Shown: one piece after another, positions 16,267 through 23,853 of the stretch
Position numbering within the stretch: position 1 is the stretch's first letter
Layout of the letters: each line of letters begins with the position of its first letter
Assembly (NCBI GenBank): GCA_017610205.1
Contig: JAFCCL010000007.1
Coordinates: forward strand, 1-64,000
Length of the DNA: 64,000 nt
Direction of reading: 5' to 3'
Source of the DNA: Candidatus Iainarchaeum sp.
GTDB taxonomy: Archaea; Iainarchaeota; Iainarchaeia; Iainarchaeales; GCA-2688035
Program-made: the position numbers and the translations under genes
The notes under the pieces: generated by a model
The model's database searches: none
The model's input: the letters and a program-made list of their open reading frames with translations, nothing else
What the model was told of the DNA's origin: nothing

Positions 16267-16914
16267 CTAGCTTTCCTTAACCTCAAAGCACTCGCAGTAA
16301 TCTCCCAATCCTGATATTATTCCGCGAAACCTGTTCAGGCATTTAACAGCTTTGTCATACCTGATGTCTTTTGTCTGGCTTTTAAAGCATTTGATGGCTT
16401 TAACTTTTTTTGAAATGGTTTTTGAAATGTCCTCAAAGTGTGCTGGTTTCTGTATTGGCGTCCAGATTTCATAGCACAAAACCTCTTTTACATCCCATGG
16501 CTTTCCGGTCCCCTTAAGCCAGGGCCCGCTTGCTTTCCACACAGAATCAAAAACAAGTTCTGACGTTACCCTGTGGTCCCTGTGCTGGTCTTTTGCATAA
16601 GGACAAATTACAAGCTCTGGTTTTTCTTTTCTGATAATTGAAACAATTTTCTGAAGGTTTTTTTTGTCAAATTCAAGAAAGCCGTCAGGATTCCTAAGAA
16701 AAATTGTCTTCTTCACGCCCAAAATTCTCGCGGATTTTTTTGCCTCTGCTTCCCTTTGCCTTGCAAGCTTTTTTTCAGAAATTTTTATGCTTCCGCTTTC
16801 ACCAGAAGTCAGGTAAACAATTGCAATTTTGTTTTTTTTAGTCAGGTTGGCAATTGTGCCACCGCAGCCGATTGCTGCATCGTCAGGATGTGGTGCAAAT
16901 ACAAGCACATTCAT
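16267..16914 (-). CDS. PIG-L / LmbE-type deacetylase
   Basis: A protein of 215 residues from the ATG at 16914, chosen because the fold starts there (MNVLVFAPHPDDAAIG) and CATTAAATG at about 16937-16946 is a TATA box 27 bases before it, giving a leaderless mRNA. HPDD (9-12) and HRDH near 100-110 are the zinc-binding motifs of N-acetylglucosaminyl deacetylases. It probably deacetylates an N-acetylated sugar conjugate. Divergent from the MscS gene. Confidence 0.87.
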   Translation of the reverse strand: MNVLVFAPHPDDAAIGCGGTIANLTKKNKIAIVYLTSGESGSIKISEKKLARQREAEAKKSARILGVKKTIFLRNPDGFLEFDKKNLQKIVSIIRKEKPELVICPYAKDQHRDHRVTSELVFDSVWKASGPWLKGTGKPWDVKEVLCYEIWTPIQKPAHFEDISKTISKKVKAIKCFKSQTKDIRYDKAVKCLNRFRGIISGLGDYCECFEVKES

Positions 16915-17002
16915 GGCAGAATAAACTGTTTCAAAACATTTAATGCTTTCGGAAACAGACAAACACAATGATTAAAAAGGACTTTGCGCTTTCTTAATTA
17001 AA

Positions 17003-18058
17003 ATGATTGAATGGCTTTCTGCACCTAATTATTGGGAGAATTCCCTTGCACAAATTATTCTTTTTTTTGCATGCATTGTGCTGTCTGTTATTATTGGAAA
17101 AGTAATTTATTATATGATTAAGACAAGGGCAAGAGAGGTTACAAAGAAAAGCGAGTCAAAAATTGACGACCTGTTTTTGCATACAATTGAAAAGCCGCTG
17201 ATTTTTTTCCTTATAATGATAGGAATAGGAATTGGCCTTAATGTTCTGACAATTACCGAAAACATGCGTCCAATAGTTGATGCAATTTCCAACATTTTGA
17301 TTACAGTTGGAGCCGCGTGGATTGTAATAAACCTTATTGACGCAGTAATAAAGCTTTACTTTATGCCATTGGCTGAGACAACAGACACAAGGCTTGACGA
17401 CCAGCTTATTCCTATTGCAAGCAAGGTTATGAAATGGCTTGTTATAATTTTTGCATTTCTGATAATAGTAAACAGTTTTGGATATGACATAACAGCAATC
17501 CTTGCAGGGCTTGGAATAGGAGGTCTTGCATTTGCGTTTGCAGCAAAGGAAACAATTGCCGACATGTTTGGAGGGCTAAGCATTCTTATAAGCAAGCCGT
17601 TTATGGTAGGAGACTGGATTGACTTTGACGGAACAGTTGGACAGGTTGAAAAAGTAAGCTTAAGGCATACAACAATCAGAAACCTTGACAAAAGAGAGGT
17701 AAGTGTTCCAAACAGTAAGATTTCAAAAAGCTCAGTTATAAACATTAGTTCTGCTCCGTCAAGAAAAATCATTATTAATCTGGGTCTTACCTATGAAACA
17801 CCTGTGAAGAAAATAAACAAGGCAATAGAGCTTGTAACAGGCATTATCAACAACCACAAGGACTGTGAAAATTACCCAATTGTGCAGTTTTCCGAATTCA
17901 AGGACAGTTCACTAAATCTCCTTGTAATCTACTATGCAGACAACAAAAAATGGTTTGCTGCAAGGCACGACATAAACATGTCAATAAAAGAAGCTTTTGA
18001 AAAGGCAAAAATAGACTTTGCATATCCAACGCAAACGATTTACACAGCAAAAGCCTGA
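17003..18058 (+). CDS. Small-conductance mechanosensitive channel (MscS family)
   Basis: A 351-residue protein with four or so N-terminal membrane helices, the pore-lining helix with its Gly/Ala pattern (ILAGLGIGGLAFAFAAKETI), the beta domain start (ISKPFMVGDWI) and a C-terminal alpha/beta domain. It opens under membrane tension to release solutes. ATTAAAAAGG 27 bases before the ATG suggests leaderless transcription. Confidence 0.92.
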   Translation: MIEWLSAPNYWENSLAQIILFFACIVLSVIIGKVIYYMIKTRAREVTKKSESKIDDLFLHTIEKPLIFFLIMIGIGIGLNVLTITENMRPIVDAISNILITVGAAWIVINLIDAVIKLYFMPLAETTDTRLDDQLIPIASKVMKWLVIIFAFLIIVNSFGYDITAILAGLGIGGLAFAFAAKETIADMFGGLSILISKPFMVGDWIDFDGTVGQVEKVSLRHTTIRNLDKREVSVPNSKISKSSVINISSAPSRKIIINLGLTYETPVKKINKAIELVTGIINNHKDCENYPIVQFSEFKDSSLNLLVIYYADNKKWFAARHDINMSIKEAFEKAKIDFAYPTQTIYTAKA

Positions 18059-18083
18059 ATAAAAGGAAACCAGGCGCAAATCC

Positions 18084-18110
18084 GGGAGGCGGGATTACAC
18101 AATCACGCCG
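18084..18110 (+). repeat. 27-bp repeat upstream of toxin-antitoxin module, copy 2
   Basis: Match to 214-240 at 25 of 27 positions. GGCGGGATT and AATCACGCC form a 9-bp stem with one mismatch around ACAC. The ten bases before it (GCGCAAATCC) have a looser echo at 19049-19058 (GTGCAAATCC), on the other side of the toxin-antitoxin pair, so the module may be bracketed by related sequence. Confidence 0.55.
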
Positions 18111-18117
18111 GACGGCA

Positions 18118-18154
18118 GTATATTTATAAACTGTTTACATTACAATATAATGTA
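18118..18154 (+). promoter_or_regulatory. Toxin-antitoxin promoter with operator dyad
   Basis: ATATTTATAAAC (18118-18129) is the TATA box. A perfect 7-bp inverted repeat, TACATTA (18136-18142) and TAATGTA (18148-18154), lies between it and the start codon. Transcription should begin at or next to the ATG, so a bound antitoxin would block it directly. Confidence 0.6.
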
Positions 18155-18690
18155 TGACAAGATTGCTTGTTATTAGCGACAGCAGTTCATTAATCATTGG
18201 AACCAAAGCAGGATTGTTGGATGTGATATGTGAAGAATTTGAGGTTGAAATCCCTGAAAAGGTTTTTGAAGAAACGGTCGTGGCAGGAAAAGAGTTACAG
18301 AAAATTGATGCGTTAAGGATAGAGGAAGCAATTGAAGAAAACAAAATCGTGATTAGAAAAACAGAACCTTTGAAAAAAAGTAAAGCGAGCAAGTGGTTAA
18401 GCCAACTTAATTTGGATAAAGGAGAAACAGAGGCCATAAAATTGTACCTTCAAACAAACGCAAAATTACTATTGGTTGATGACAGACAGGCAATAAACGC
18501 AGCAAAGTTGCTTGAAATAAACTGGGCAACAATCCCGGACATTATCGTTGGCTTTGCTGAAAGGAAAAAAATCTCAAGAGAGAAAGCATTAGAAGCATTA
18601 AAGATTGCCCAAAGGGAAGGAAGATACAAAATTGGTTTTATTCTTAAAGCATTTACCAAAATTGAAGAACTCAAAGGAGGGAAAAAATGA
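18154..18690 (+). CDS. PIN-domain toxin (DUF3368-like)
   Basis: A protein of 178 residues with the acidic residues of a PIN nuclease: SDSSSLI near residue 9, LDKGETEAIKL (D/E pair) and LLVDDRQA. It matches the COG2405/DUF3368 branch usually paired with UPF0175 antitoxins. Likely a Mg-dependent ribonuclease. The C-terminal 40 residues form a charged helix pair. Overlaps the antitoxin start by four bases. The toxin comes first, the usual order for this family. Confidence 0.8.
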   Translation: MTRLLVISDSSSLIIGTKAGLLDVICEEFEVEIPEKVFEETVVAGKELQKIDALRIEEAIEENKIVIRKTEPLKKSKASKWLSQLNLDKGETEAIKLYLQTNAKLLLVDDRQAINAAKLLEINWATIPDIIVGFAERKKISREKALEALKIAQREGRYKIGFILKAFTKIEELKGGKK

Positions 18691-19001
18691 AAACAGAACT
18701 CGTTTCCGCAAGGTTTGAGAAGAAGGACACTGCATTGATAGAAGAAGTTGCCAGAGAAGAAAAAACAGACAAAACCACAGCGCTAAAAAGAATATTTGTA
18801 CTTGGCGCAAAACAATACAAGCTAGAAAAAGCAATAAAACAGTACCAAGAAGGGAAGATAAGCCTGGGCAAAGCAGCAGAAAATGCAGGAACAAGCCTCT
18901 GGGAAATAATGGATGAACTAAAAGAAAGAAACATATCAAACCCGCTAAGCGAAGAAGAATTTAAAGAAGGGCTCAAAAACCTTGAAAAGGTTTGGAAATG
19001 A
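18687..19001 (+). CDS. UPF0175-like / ribbon-helix-helix antitoxin
   Basis: A 104-residue protein. The N-terminal part (VSARFEKKDTALIEEVAREE) resembles a ribbon-helix-helix domain. The middle (KRIFVLGAKQYKLEKAIKQY and ISLGKAAENAGTSLWEIMDEL) has the UPF0175 HTH pattern. It should bind the PIN toxin and repress the operon through the dyad at 18136-18154. Assignment from pattern plus partner. Confidence 0.75.
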   Translation: MKTELVSARFEKKDTALIEEVAREEKTDKTTALKRIFVLGAKQYKLEKAIKQYQEGKISLGKAAENAGTSLWEIMDELKERNISNPLSEEEFKEGLKNLEKVWK

Positions 19002-19376
19002 AGAAGCCACAAACCACTAACTACCTACTACCCACTAAAGCCCCTGTGTGCAAATCCTGGAAGGGCAGAAATCACTACTTTTTTAAACTCTTAAATGCAG
19101 TATTGTTTTGGTTGAAATGTTGAAGACCACTGATTACAGGAATTTAACAACAAAGCATTACGGAAACTTTTCTTTTAAATACTAACCTGGAACAGTGCAG
19201 TTCTTGTGCATTCAGATAAATGCAAGGTACAAATAATGAAACATAAAACAAAACCTATTTACACAACTCAATTTTATTCCGAAATTTTAAATAAAAAAAT
19301 AATATTGAATTTCCTGGATATTGCCCAGCTTGCAAAATAGGAAAGGAATAAAAGAAAGTTTGCTTTTAATAAAGGC
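19002..19376. other. Intergenic stretch without a clear gene
   Basis: About 375 bp. It holds the GTGCAAATCC echo of the toxin-antitoxin repeat at 19049, a TTTTAAATACT TATA-like element near 19173, and a 34-codon open frame at 19236-19340 with no recognisable features or RBS. The last part is probably the promoter of the ZIP gene. Nothing else seen. Confidence 0.4.
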
Positions 19377-20117
19377 ATGGAAACCATTGCATGGATTTTG
19401 CTTGCAACAATTGCAAACAGTCTTTTGGCTCTTGTTGGTGCAGTAACTCTTGGCTGGAGCAGGAAAACACTTGAAAGGATTTTGCACGCTCTTGTAGGAT
19501 TTAGCGCAGGAGCCCTTCTTGGAGGGGCATTCTTTCACCTTATTGCAGAATCACTTGAAGAAATGCCAACAATGGAAAGCTTTTACATTGTCTTTGTTGG
19601 CTTTATTCTATTCTTTTTGATTGAAAGATTTTTGCACTGGCATCACTGCCACAAAGGAAAATGTGATGTACACGCCTTTTCCTATTTGATTCTTGTTGGA
19701 GACGCAATTCACAATTTTATTGATGGTTTGATTATTGCCGCAAGCTTTCTAGTAGACATTGGCGTTGGCATTGTAACAACACTTGCAGTAATGAGCCACG
19801 AGCTTCCGCAGGAATTAGGAGATTTTGGAGTTTTGGTATACGGCGGGTTTAGCAGGAAAAAAGCATTGTTGTACAATTTTGCCTCACAGCTTACAAGCGT
19901 TGCCGGAGGCATAGTTGGCTTCTTTTTCCTTGGAACAAGCGAATTTGCAGTTTACCTTTTGCCTTTTGCAGCAGGCGGATTCATTTACATTGGAGCATCT
20001 GATTTAATTCCTGAATTGCACAAGCAGAAGAATATGAAAAAGGCAATGGAGGCATTTGTGTTTTTCCTGTTTGGGGTAGGGTTTATGATTGCAATAAAAC
20101 TGTTTTTTGCAGTATGA
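19377..20117 (+). CDS. ZIP-family metal transporter
   Basis: A protein of 246 residues with eight predicted helices. Metal-binding helix 4 is GDAIHNFIDGLIIAASF and helix 5 is SHELPQELGDFGVL, so the His, Asn, Asp and Glu ligands of ZIP proteins are present. A His-rich loop (HWHHCHKGKCDVH) precedes helix 4. It should import Zn2+ or Fe2+. Followed by a second ZIP gene. Confidence 0.9.
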   Translation: METIAWILLATIANSLLALVGAVTLGWSRKTLERILHALVGFSAGALLGGAFFHLIAESLEEMPTMESFYIVFVGFILFFLIERFLHWHHCHKGKCDVHAFSYLILVGDAIHNFIDGLIIAASFLVDIGVGIVTTLAVMSHELPQELGDFGVLVYGGFSRKKALLYNFASQLTSVAGGIVGFFFLGTSEFAVYLLPFAAGGFIYIGASDLIPELHKQKNMKKAMEAFVFFLFGVGFMIAIKLFFAV

Positions 20118-20148
20118 AAAAACTTTTTGGAGCTAAGGTGGCGATTGG

Positions 20149-20877
20149 ATGCAGGATTTTTTTTTAATTGTTTTTCTTATTTTTGTCGGGCAGACTTTAG
20201 GGGCATTGTTAGGACTTGTCAAAAAACCAAGCAAGAGCTTTCTGTATTACTCACTTGCGTTTGCCGGCGCAATGATGATTGGAATTTCAGTCTTTGAATT
20301 GATTCCTGAAGCACTTGCAACAGCGCCTTATCACTATGCATTAATCGGATTTCTGATAGGAATCCTTGCAATAATTGCGATTGACAGGACATTGCCGCAT
20401 ATAAATCCGCAATTGGGAAAAAAGGAAAAGCCAAGCATTAAAAGAAGCGTTACAATGCTTGTTACAGGAATTGCATTGCACAACATTCCAGAAGGGCTTG
20501 CAATCGGAATAGGATACGCACTTGACCCTGCACTAGGGTTGCTAATAGCAATAGGAATTGCAATGCAGGACATTCCAGAAAATATTGCAACAATCGTTCC
20601 GCTTTATGCCCTTACTGGAAAAAAAATGAAGTCTTTTGCAATACTTGTTGGAACAGTATTGTTTGAAGTATTTGGATTTGTTTTAGGCTGCTTTTTGCTT
20701 TGTGATATGCCTCCAAGTGTTTTAAGTGTGGCACTGGGAGCAGCAGCAGGAATAATGATTTACATTTCTCTTGACGAGCTTTTTCCAACAGCAAAGTTAA
20801 TGGAAAATCCCTACAAAAAGGCATCAACACTTCTTGTAGGCTTTGTATTAGTTGCTTTGATGATAATGCTTTTTTAA
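20149..20877 (+). CDS. ZIP-family metal transporter, second copy
   Basis: A 242-residue ZIP-like protein, diverged from its neighbour. Helix 4 reads ALHNIPEGLAIGIGYA, the classic ZIP motif. Helix 5 reads AMQDIPENIA where HELPQE or HNIPE-like residues are usual, so the first His is replaced by Gln. No His-rich loop. Substrate could differ from the first copy. The two may be one transcript, 31 bases apart. Confidence 0.88.
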   Translation: MQDFFLIVFLIFVGQTLGALLGLVKKPSKSFLYYSLAFAGAMMIGISVFELIPEALATAPYHYALIGFLIGILAIIAIDRTLPHINPQLGKKEKPSIKRSVTMLVTGIALHNIPEGLAIGIGYALDPALGLLIAIGIAMQDIPENIATIVPLYALTGKKMKSFAILVGTVLFEVFGFVLGCFLLCDMPPSVLSVALGAAAGIMIYISLDELFPTAKLMENPYKKASTLLVGFVLVALMIMLF

Positions 20878-20897
20878 AAAAAAAGACCAAAACAAAC

Positions 20898-20927
20898 CTT
20901 TAAATACTATTATGAGCATATGTTCAT
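20898..20927 (+). promoter_or_regulatory. Promoter and near-perfect operator of DUF134 gene
   Basis: CTTTAAATAC (20898-20907) is a TATA box. ATGAGCAT and ATGTTCAT (20912-20927) form an inverted repeat with seven of eight pairs, placed exactly between the TATA box and the expected leaderless start at 20929. A repressor bound here would block transcription; the DUF134 protein itself is the natural candidate. Confidence 0.55.
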
Positions 20928-20928
20928 T

Positions 20929-21234
20929 ATGGCTAGGCCAAAAAAGGCAAGATTTATAGCTAGCAATCCAGAGGTTACATACTTTAAGCCAAGGGCAATT
21001 CCACTAGCAGAACTGGAGGAAGTAAAGCTTGGTTTGGAGGAGATTGAGGCATTAAAGCTCAAGTTTTTGGAAAATCTTGAGCAAAAGGATGCAGCAAAGA
21101 AAATGAAGGTTAGCAGGACAACATTTTGGCGTGTTTTTAACAGTGCGGGAAAAAAGGTTTCAGATGCACTAATTAATGGCAAGGCTATTAAGATTGAAGG
21201 AGGGCATTATGCCCTTGAAAAGGAGGTAACATAA
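20929..21234 (+). CDS. DUF134-family DNA-binding protein
   Basis: A protein of 101 residues from the ATG at 20929, where the family normally starts (MARPKKAR); an ATG at 20920 would add three. It has a helix-turn-helix region (LEQKDAAKKMKVSRTTFWRVFNSA). DUF134 proteins usually sit beside NifX-like and small zinc-ribbon genes in anaerobes, as here. Likely a transcriptional regulator of this island, possibly autoregulated. Confidence 0.85.
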   Translation: MARPKKARFIASNPEVTYFKPRAIPLAELEEVKLGLEEIEALKLKFLENLEQKDAAKKMKVSRTTFWRVFNSAGKKVSDALINGKAIKIEGGHYALEKEVT

Positions 21235-21390
21235 ATGCCTGGAAGAGGAAGAATGGGCGGTTTTGGCATGGGTCTAGGAGGCAACTGCATTTGCCCGAAA
21301 TGTGGGGCAATAGCAGTGCATCAAAGAGGCATGCCTTGCACTCAGCAAAAATGCCCAAAATGCGGAAGTATTATGACAAGGAAAATGTAA
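21235..21390 (+). CDS. Small Gly-rich zinc-ribbon protein
   Basis: A 51-residue protein starting immediately after the DUF134 stop, with AAGGAGG 6-12 bases upstream. The N-terminus is Gly/Met/Arg-rich, then CICPKCG and CPKCG form a zinc ribbon. Such proteins accompany DUF134 and NifX genes in other anaerobes. Exact function unknown. Confidence 0.75.
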   Translation: MPGRGRMGGFGMGLGGNCICPKCGAIAVHQRGMPCTQQKCPKCGSIMTRKM

Positions 21391-21429
21391 TTGCTTTGAA
21401 AATAATTCAATCAAACAAAGGAAGTTATA

Positions 21430-22614
21430 ATGAATAAGCTTGAGAAAGCAGCTGTTATTTCAGCCTTGGGAAACGCATTTGTTTCGGTAATCAAATTTGC
21501 TGCCGGAACCGCTTTTGGTTCAGTGGCACTGATAGCAGACGCCATACACTCTTTCACTGACATAATTGGAAGCATCGCTGTTTTCTTTGGAGTAAGGTTT
21601 GCAGATGTTAAAAGCGAAAAATTCCCTTACGGACTTTACAAGCTTGAAAACCTCATAAGCCTTTTTATTGCACTTATAATTTTTTGGTCAGGCATTGAAA
21701 TCGCCTTAGAATCAATTGCAAAGCTCGCTTCCCCAATTCAGGTAACAAGCTTTGAGGCAATAATTGTCGCAATTTTTGCACTTGCAATCGTTTATGCTTT
21801 GGCAAAGTATAAGGAAAGAATTGGCAAAGCAGAGCACAGCCCAAGCATGATTTCAGAGGCAAAACACAGCATGCTTGACGCATATGGAAGCATTGGCGTT
21901 GTTGCAGCTATTGGCTTAAGCTTTGCAGGGTTTCCAATATTTGACCCGCTAATAGGACTTGTCATTGCGGTTCTTGTATTTAAGGCAGGTGCAGAAATTT
22001 TCATTGACTCTGCAAAGGTTTTGCTTGACATAAGCCTTGACTACAAAACCATAAAGAAAATTGAAAAAATTGCTTCAGCACAAAAAGGAGTCAAGATTAA
22101 GGAAATTCTTGCAAGGAACTCTGGAAGGTATATCTTTGTTGACCTAAAGCTTGAAACAGGCTTGAAAGATTTGAAAAGAGTTGACCAGCTACATAGGCAA
22201 TGCGAAGCCGAGATAATGAAAGCAGTACCAAGAATTGACAAAATAATGGTTGACATTCACTACAAGAAAAAACCTGTACTTGTTTATGCTACACCCTTGG
22301 AGAAAAGAAGTGAAAAAAGCCCTATTGCAAAAGAATTTGGAACTGCAAAATTTTTTGGCATCTTTAAGGCGGAAAACAGGGCAGGAAAAAGCGGGCTTAT
22401 TGAAAGCAAAATAATTGAAAATCCAAACTGGAAAAGCAAGGAAAGGAAAGGAATTCTTGCAGCGCAGTTGCTTGCAAAGAACAAAATTGATGTGCTTTTT
22501 GCAAAAGAGGAAATGCACAAGGGCGGCGCTTTTTATGCACTGCAAGAATCATTTATTGAAATGAGAAAAACACCGGAAAAAACTTTTAGTAAGTTGTTGG
22601 GGGAATTCAAATAA
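21430..22614 (+). CDS. CDF cation efflux protein fused to NifX-like domain
   Basis: A 394-residue protein. Residues 1-200 are a cation diffusion facilitator: six helices, with ALIADAIHSFTDIIGS (helix 2) and SEAKHSMLDAYGSIG (helix 5) carrying the Asp/His metal ligands. Residues 205-280 are the cytoplasmic CDF domain. From about 285 the chain reads as a dinitrogenase iron-molybdenum cofactor (NifX/NifB-C) domain: SPIAKEFGTAKFFGIF, ENPNWK, then GILAAQLLAKNKIDVLFAKE. It links metal export to the NifX-like proteins coded just downstream. Confidence 0.88.
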   Translation: MNKLEKAAVISALGNAFVSVIKFAAGTAFGSVALIADAIHSFTDIIGSIAVFFGVRFADVKSEKFPYGLYKLENLISLFIALIIFWSGIEIALESIAKLASPIQVTSFEAIIVAIFALAIVYALAKYKERIGKAEHSPSMISEAKHSMLDAYGSIGVVAAIGLSFAGFPIFDPLIGLVIAVLVFKAGAEIFIDSAKVLLDISLDYKTIKKIEKIASAQKGVKIKEILARNSGRYIFVDLKLETGLKDLKRVDQLHRQCEAEIMKAVPRIDKIMVDIHYKKKPVLVYATPLEKRSEKSPIAKEFGTAKFFGIFKAENRAGKSGLIESKIIENPNWKSKERKGILAAQLLAKNKIDVLFAKEEMHKGGAFYALQESFIEMRKTPEKTFSKLLGEFK

Positions 22615-22634
22615 TAGAAAATGAAACAATTAGT

Positions 22635-22892
22635 TTGATTGGATTTATTGTTCTTGCCTTTTCGCTTGTCTTTGCCTATGCAGGCACACTTTCTCAATGC
22701 ACTTACAGGAAATATATTGTTCCTGCAATGCTTTTGGTTATAGCAATAATGTTTTTGTCAGAAACAATTTCGGCATTGATGGTTGCTGTTTCAGCAGTAT
22801 TGTTTTACAGTGGATACAAAGGGTATGGTATAGAAATAAGGAAAGAAGAGCAAGCGAAAGCAGAAGAAGAAACAAAGGAGGAGAGTAAATGA
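22635..22892 (+). CDS. Small membrane protein with charged tail
   Basis: A protein of about 85 residues, probably starting at TTG 22635; no ATG is available in frame. Two or three membrane helices are followed by a highly charged tail (repeated Glu/Lys). Unknown family. Between the CDF-NifX fusion and the first free NifX-like gene, overlapping the latter by four bases, so co-translated. The start is uncertain. Confidence 0.5.
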   Translation: MIGFIVLAFSLVFAYAGTLSQCTYRKYIVPAMLLVIAIMFLSETISALMVAVSAVLFYSGYKGYGIEIRKEEQAKAEEETKEESK

Positions 22893-23416
22893 AGGTAGCG
22901 GTTAGCGCAGTATCGGAAGATATAAAACAGCCAGTAAACCTTGTATTTGGCAGATGCCCTGGCTATGTGATAGCGGAAATTGACGAAAAAGAAGTAAGGG
23001 AAACAAAGTTTGTGCAAAATCCTGGAATGAACACAGGAATGGGTGCAGGAATTGCCGCAGCACAGGTAGTTGCATCACAGGGTGTGCAGGCAGTAATTAG
23101 CGGGAATGTAGGTCCAAATGCATTTATGGTTTTGCAACAGTCAGAAATAAAGGTTTATAGGGTAGCTAGTGCAAGTGTTGAACAGGCTTTGCAGCAATTT
23201 GCTGAAGGAAAGCTTGAAGAAGTAAAGGGCTCAACAGCACCAGGTCACTTTGGAATGGGAAAAGGAACTGGAAGAGGTGCCGGAGCAGGTACAGGAAGAG
23301 GAATGGGCAGAGGTGCCGGAGCAGGTACAGGAAGAGGAATGGGCAGTGGAATGAACCGTGGTTCAGACACTGGAAAAGGAATGAGAACAGGTCTTGGAAG
23401 AGACTCGCCAATGTAA
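22889..23416 (+). CDS. NifX-like protein with Gly/Arg-rich tail
   Basis: A 175-residue protein. The first 115 residues are a NifX/NifB-C type domain (VSAVSEDIKQ, FGRCPGYVIAEID, ENPG-like QNPGMNTGMG, GIAAAQVVASQGVQAVISGNVG). This family binds Fe-S or Mo-containing cofactors; the orange protein of Desulfovibrio is a member. The last 55 residues are Gly, Arg, Thr and Met, including a 13-residue unit repeated twice. Strong RBS AAAGGAGG upstream. Confidence 0.87.
   Translation: MKVAVSAVSEDIKQPVNLVFGRCPGYVIAEIDEKEVRETKFVQNPGMNTGMGAGIAAAQVVASQGVQAVISGNVGPNAFMVLQQSEIKVYRVASASVEQALQQFAEGKLEEVKGSTAPGHFGMGKGTGRGAGAGTGRGMGRGAGAGTGRGMGSGMNRGSDTGKGMRTGLGRDSPM
23267..23345 (+). repeat. Tandem 39-bp duplication in NifX-like gene
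   Basis: A 39-base unit beginning AGAGGTGCCGGAGCAGG occurs twice back to back without change and encodes two copies of a Gly/Ala/Arg/Thr/Met unit. The perfect identity marks a recent duplication in the disordered tail. Confidence 0.7.
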
Positions 23417-23434
23417 AAAAGGAGGTTTTTTGAT

Positions 23435-23812
23435 ATGAAGGTTGCTGTTTCAACTGATAGTGGAAATGTGGCAGAGCATTTTGGAAGATGCCCTCAATTC
23501 ACAATTGCAGAAATTGAGAATGGTAAGGTTGTAAAAAAAGAGGTTATTGAAAACCCGGGACATACGACAGGGTCTTTGCCGCGGTTTTTTAATGAGAAAG
23601 AGGTTTCGGTTGTGATTGCAGGCGGTGCAGGCTTTAGGGCACAACAGTTCTTTGAAGAGTTTGGAATAAGGCTGGTGGTTGGCATTTCAGGAAGCGTTGA
23701 TAATGCATTGCAAGCTCTTTCCGAAGGAAAACTTGAAAGCGGAAAAGGCAGTTGCAGTCCTGGTGCAGGAAAAGGGTATGGAATTCCAAAGGAAGACGGT
23801 CACGGAGAATAG
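23435..23812 (+). CDS. NifX-like (orange-protein-like) protein
   Basis: A 125-residue NifX-family protein: VAVSTDSGNVAEHFGRCPQF at the start, VIENPGHTTGSLP, VVIAGGAGFRAQQFFEEFGI, and a tail with KGSCSP. AAAAGGAGG lies upstream. Domain length and motifs match the metal-cofactor-binding proteins of Mrp/ORP clusters. Second of two free NifX proteins, which may form a heterodimer or act at successive steps (inference). Confidence 0.88.
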   Translation: MKVAVSTDSGNVAEHFGRCPQFTIAEIENGKVVKKEVIENPGHTTGSLPRFFNEKEVSVVIAGGAGFRAQQFFEEFGIRLVVGISGSVDNALQALSEGKLESGKGSCSPGAGKGYGIPKEDGHGE

Positions 23813-23853
23813 ATTTATCCAAAGCACTGCAGGAAAAATAAGTTTGGGATAAA

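Noticed and set aside
18071-19080. Integron cassette with attC sites around the PIN toxin module
   Set aside because: The flanking hairpin lacks the paired GTTRRRY/RYYYAAC core sites, and no integrase is seen.
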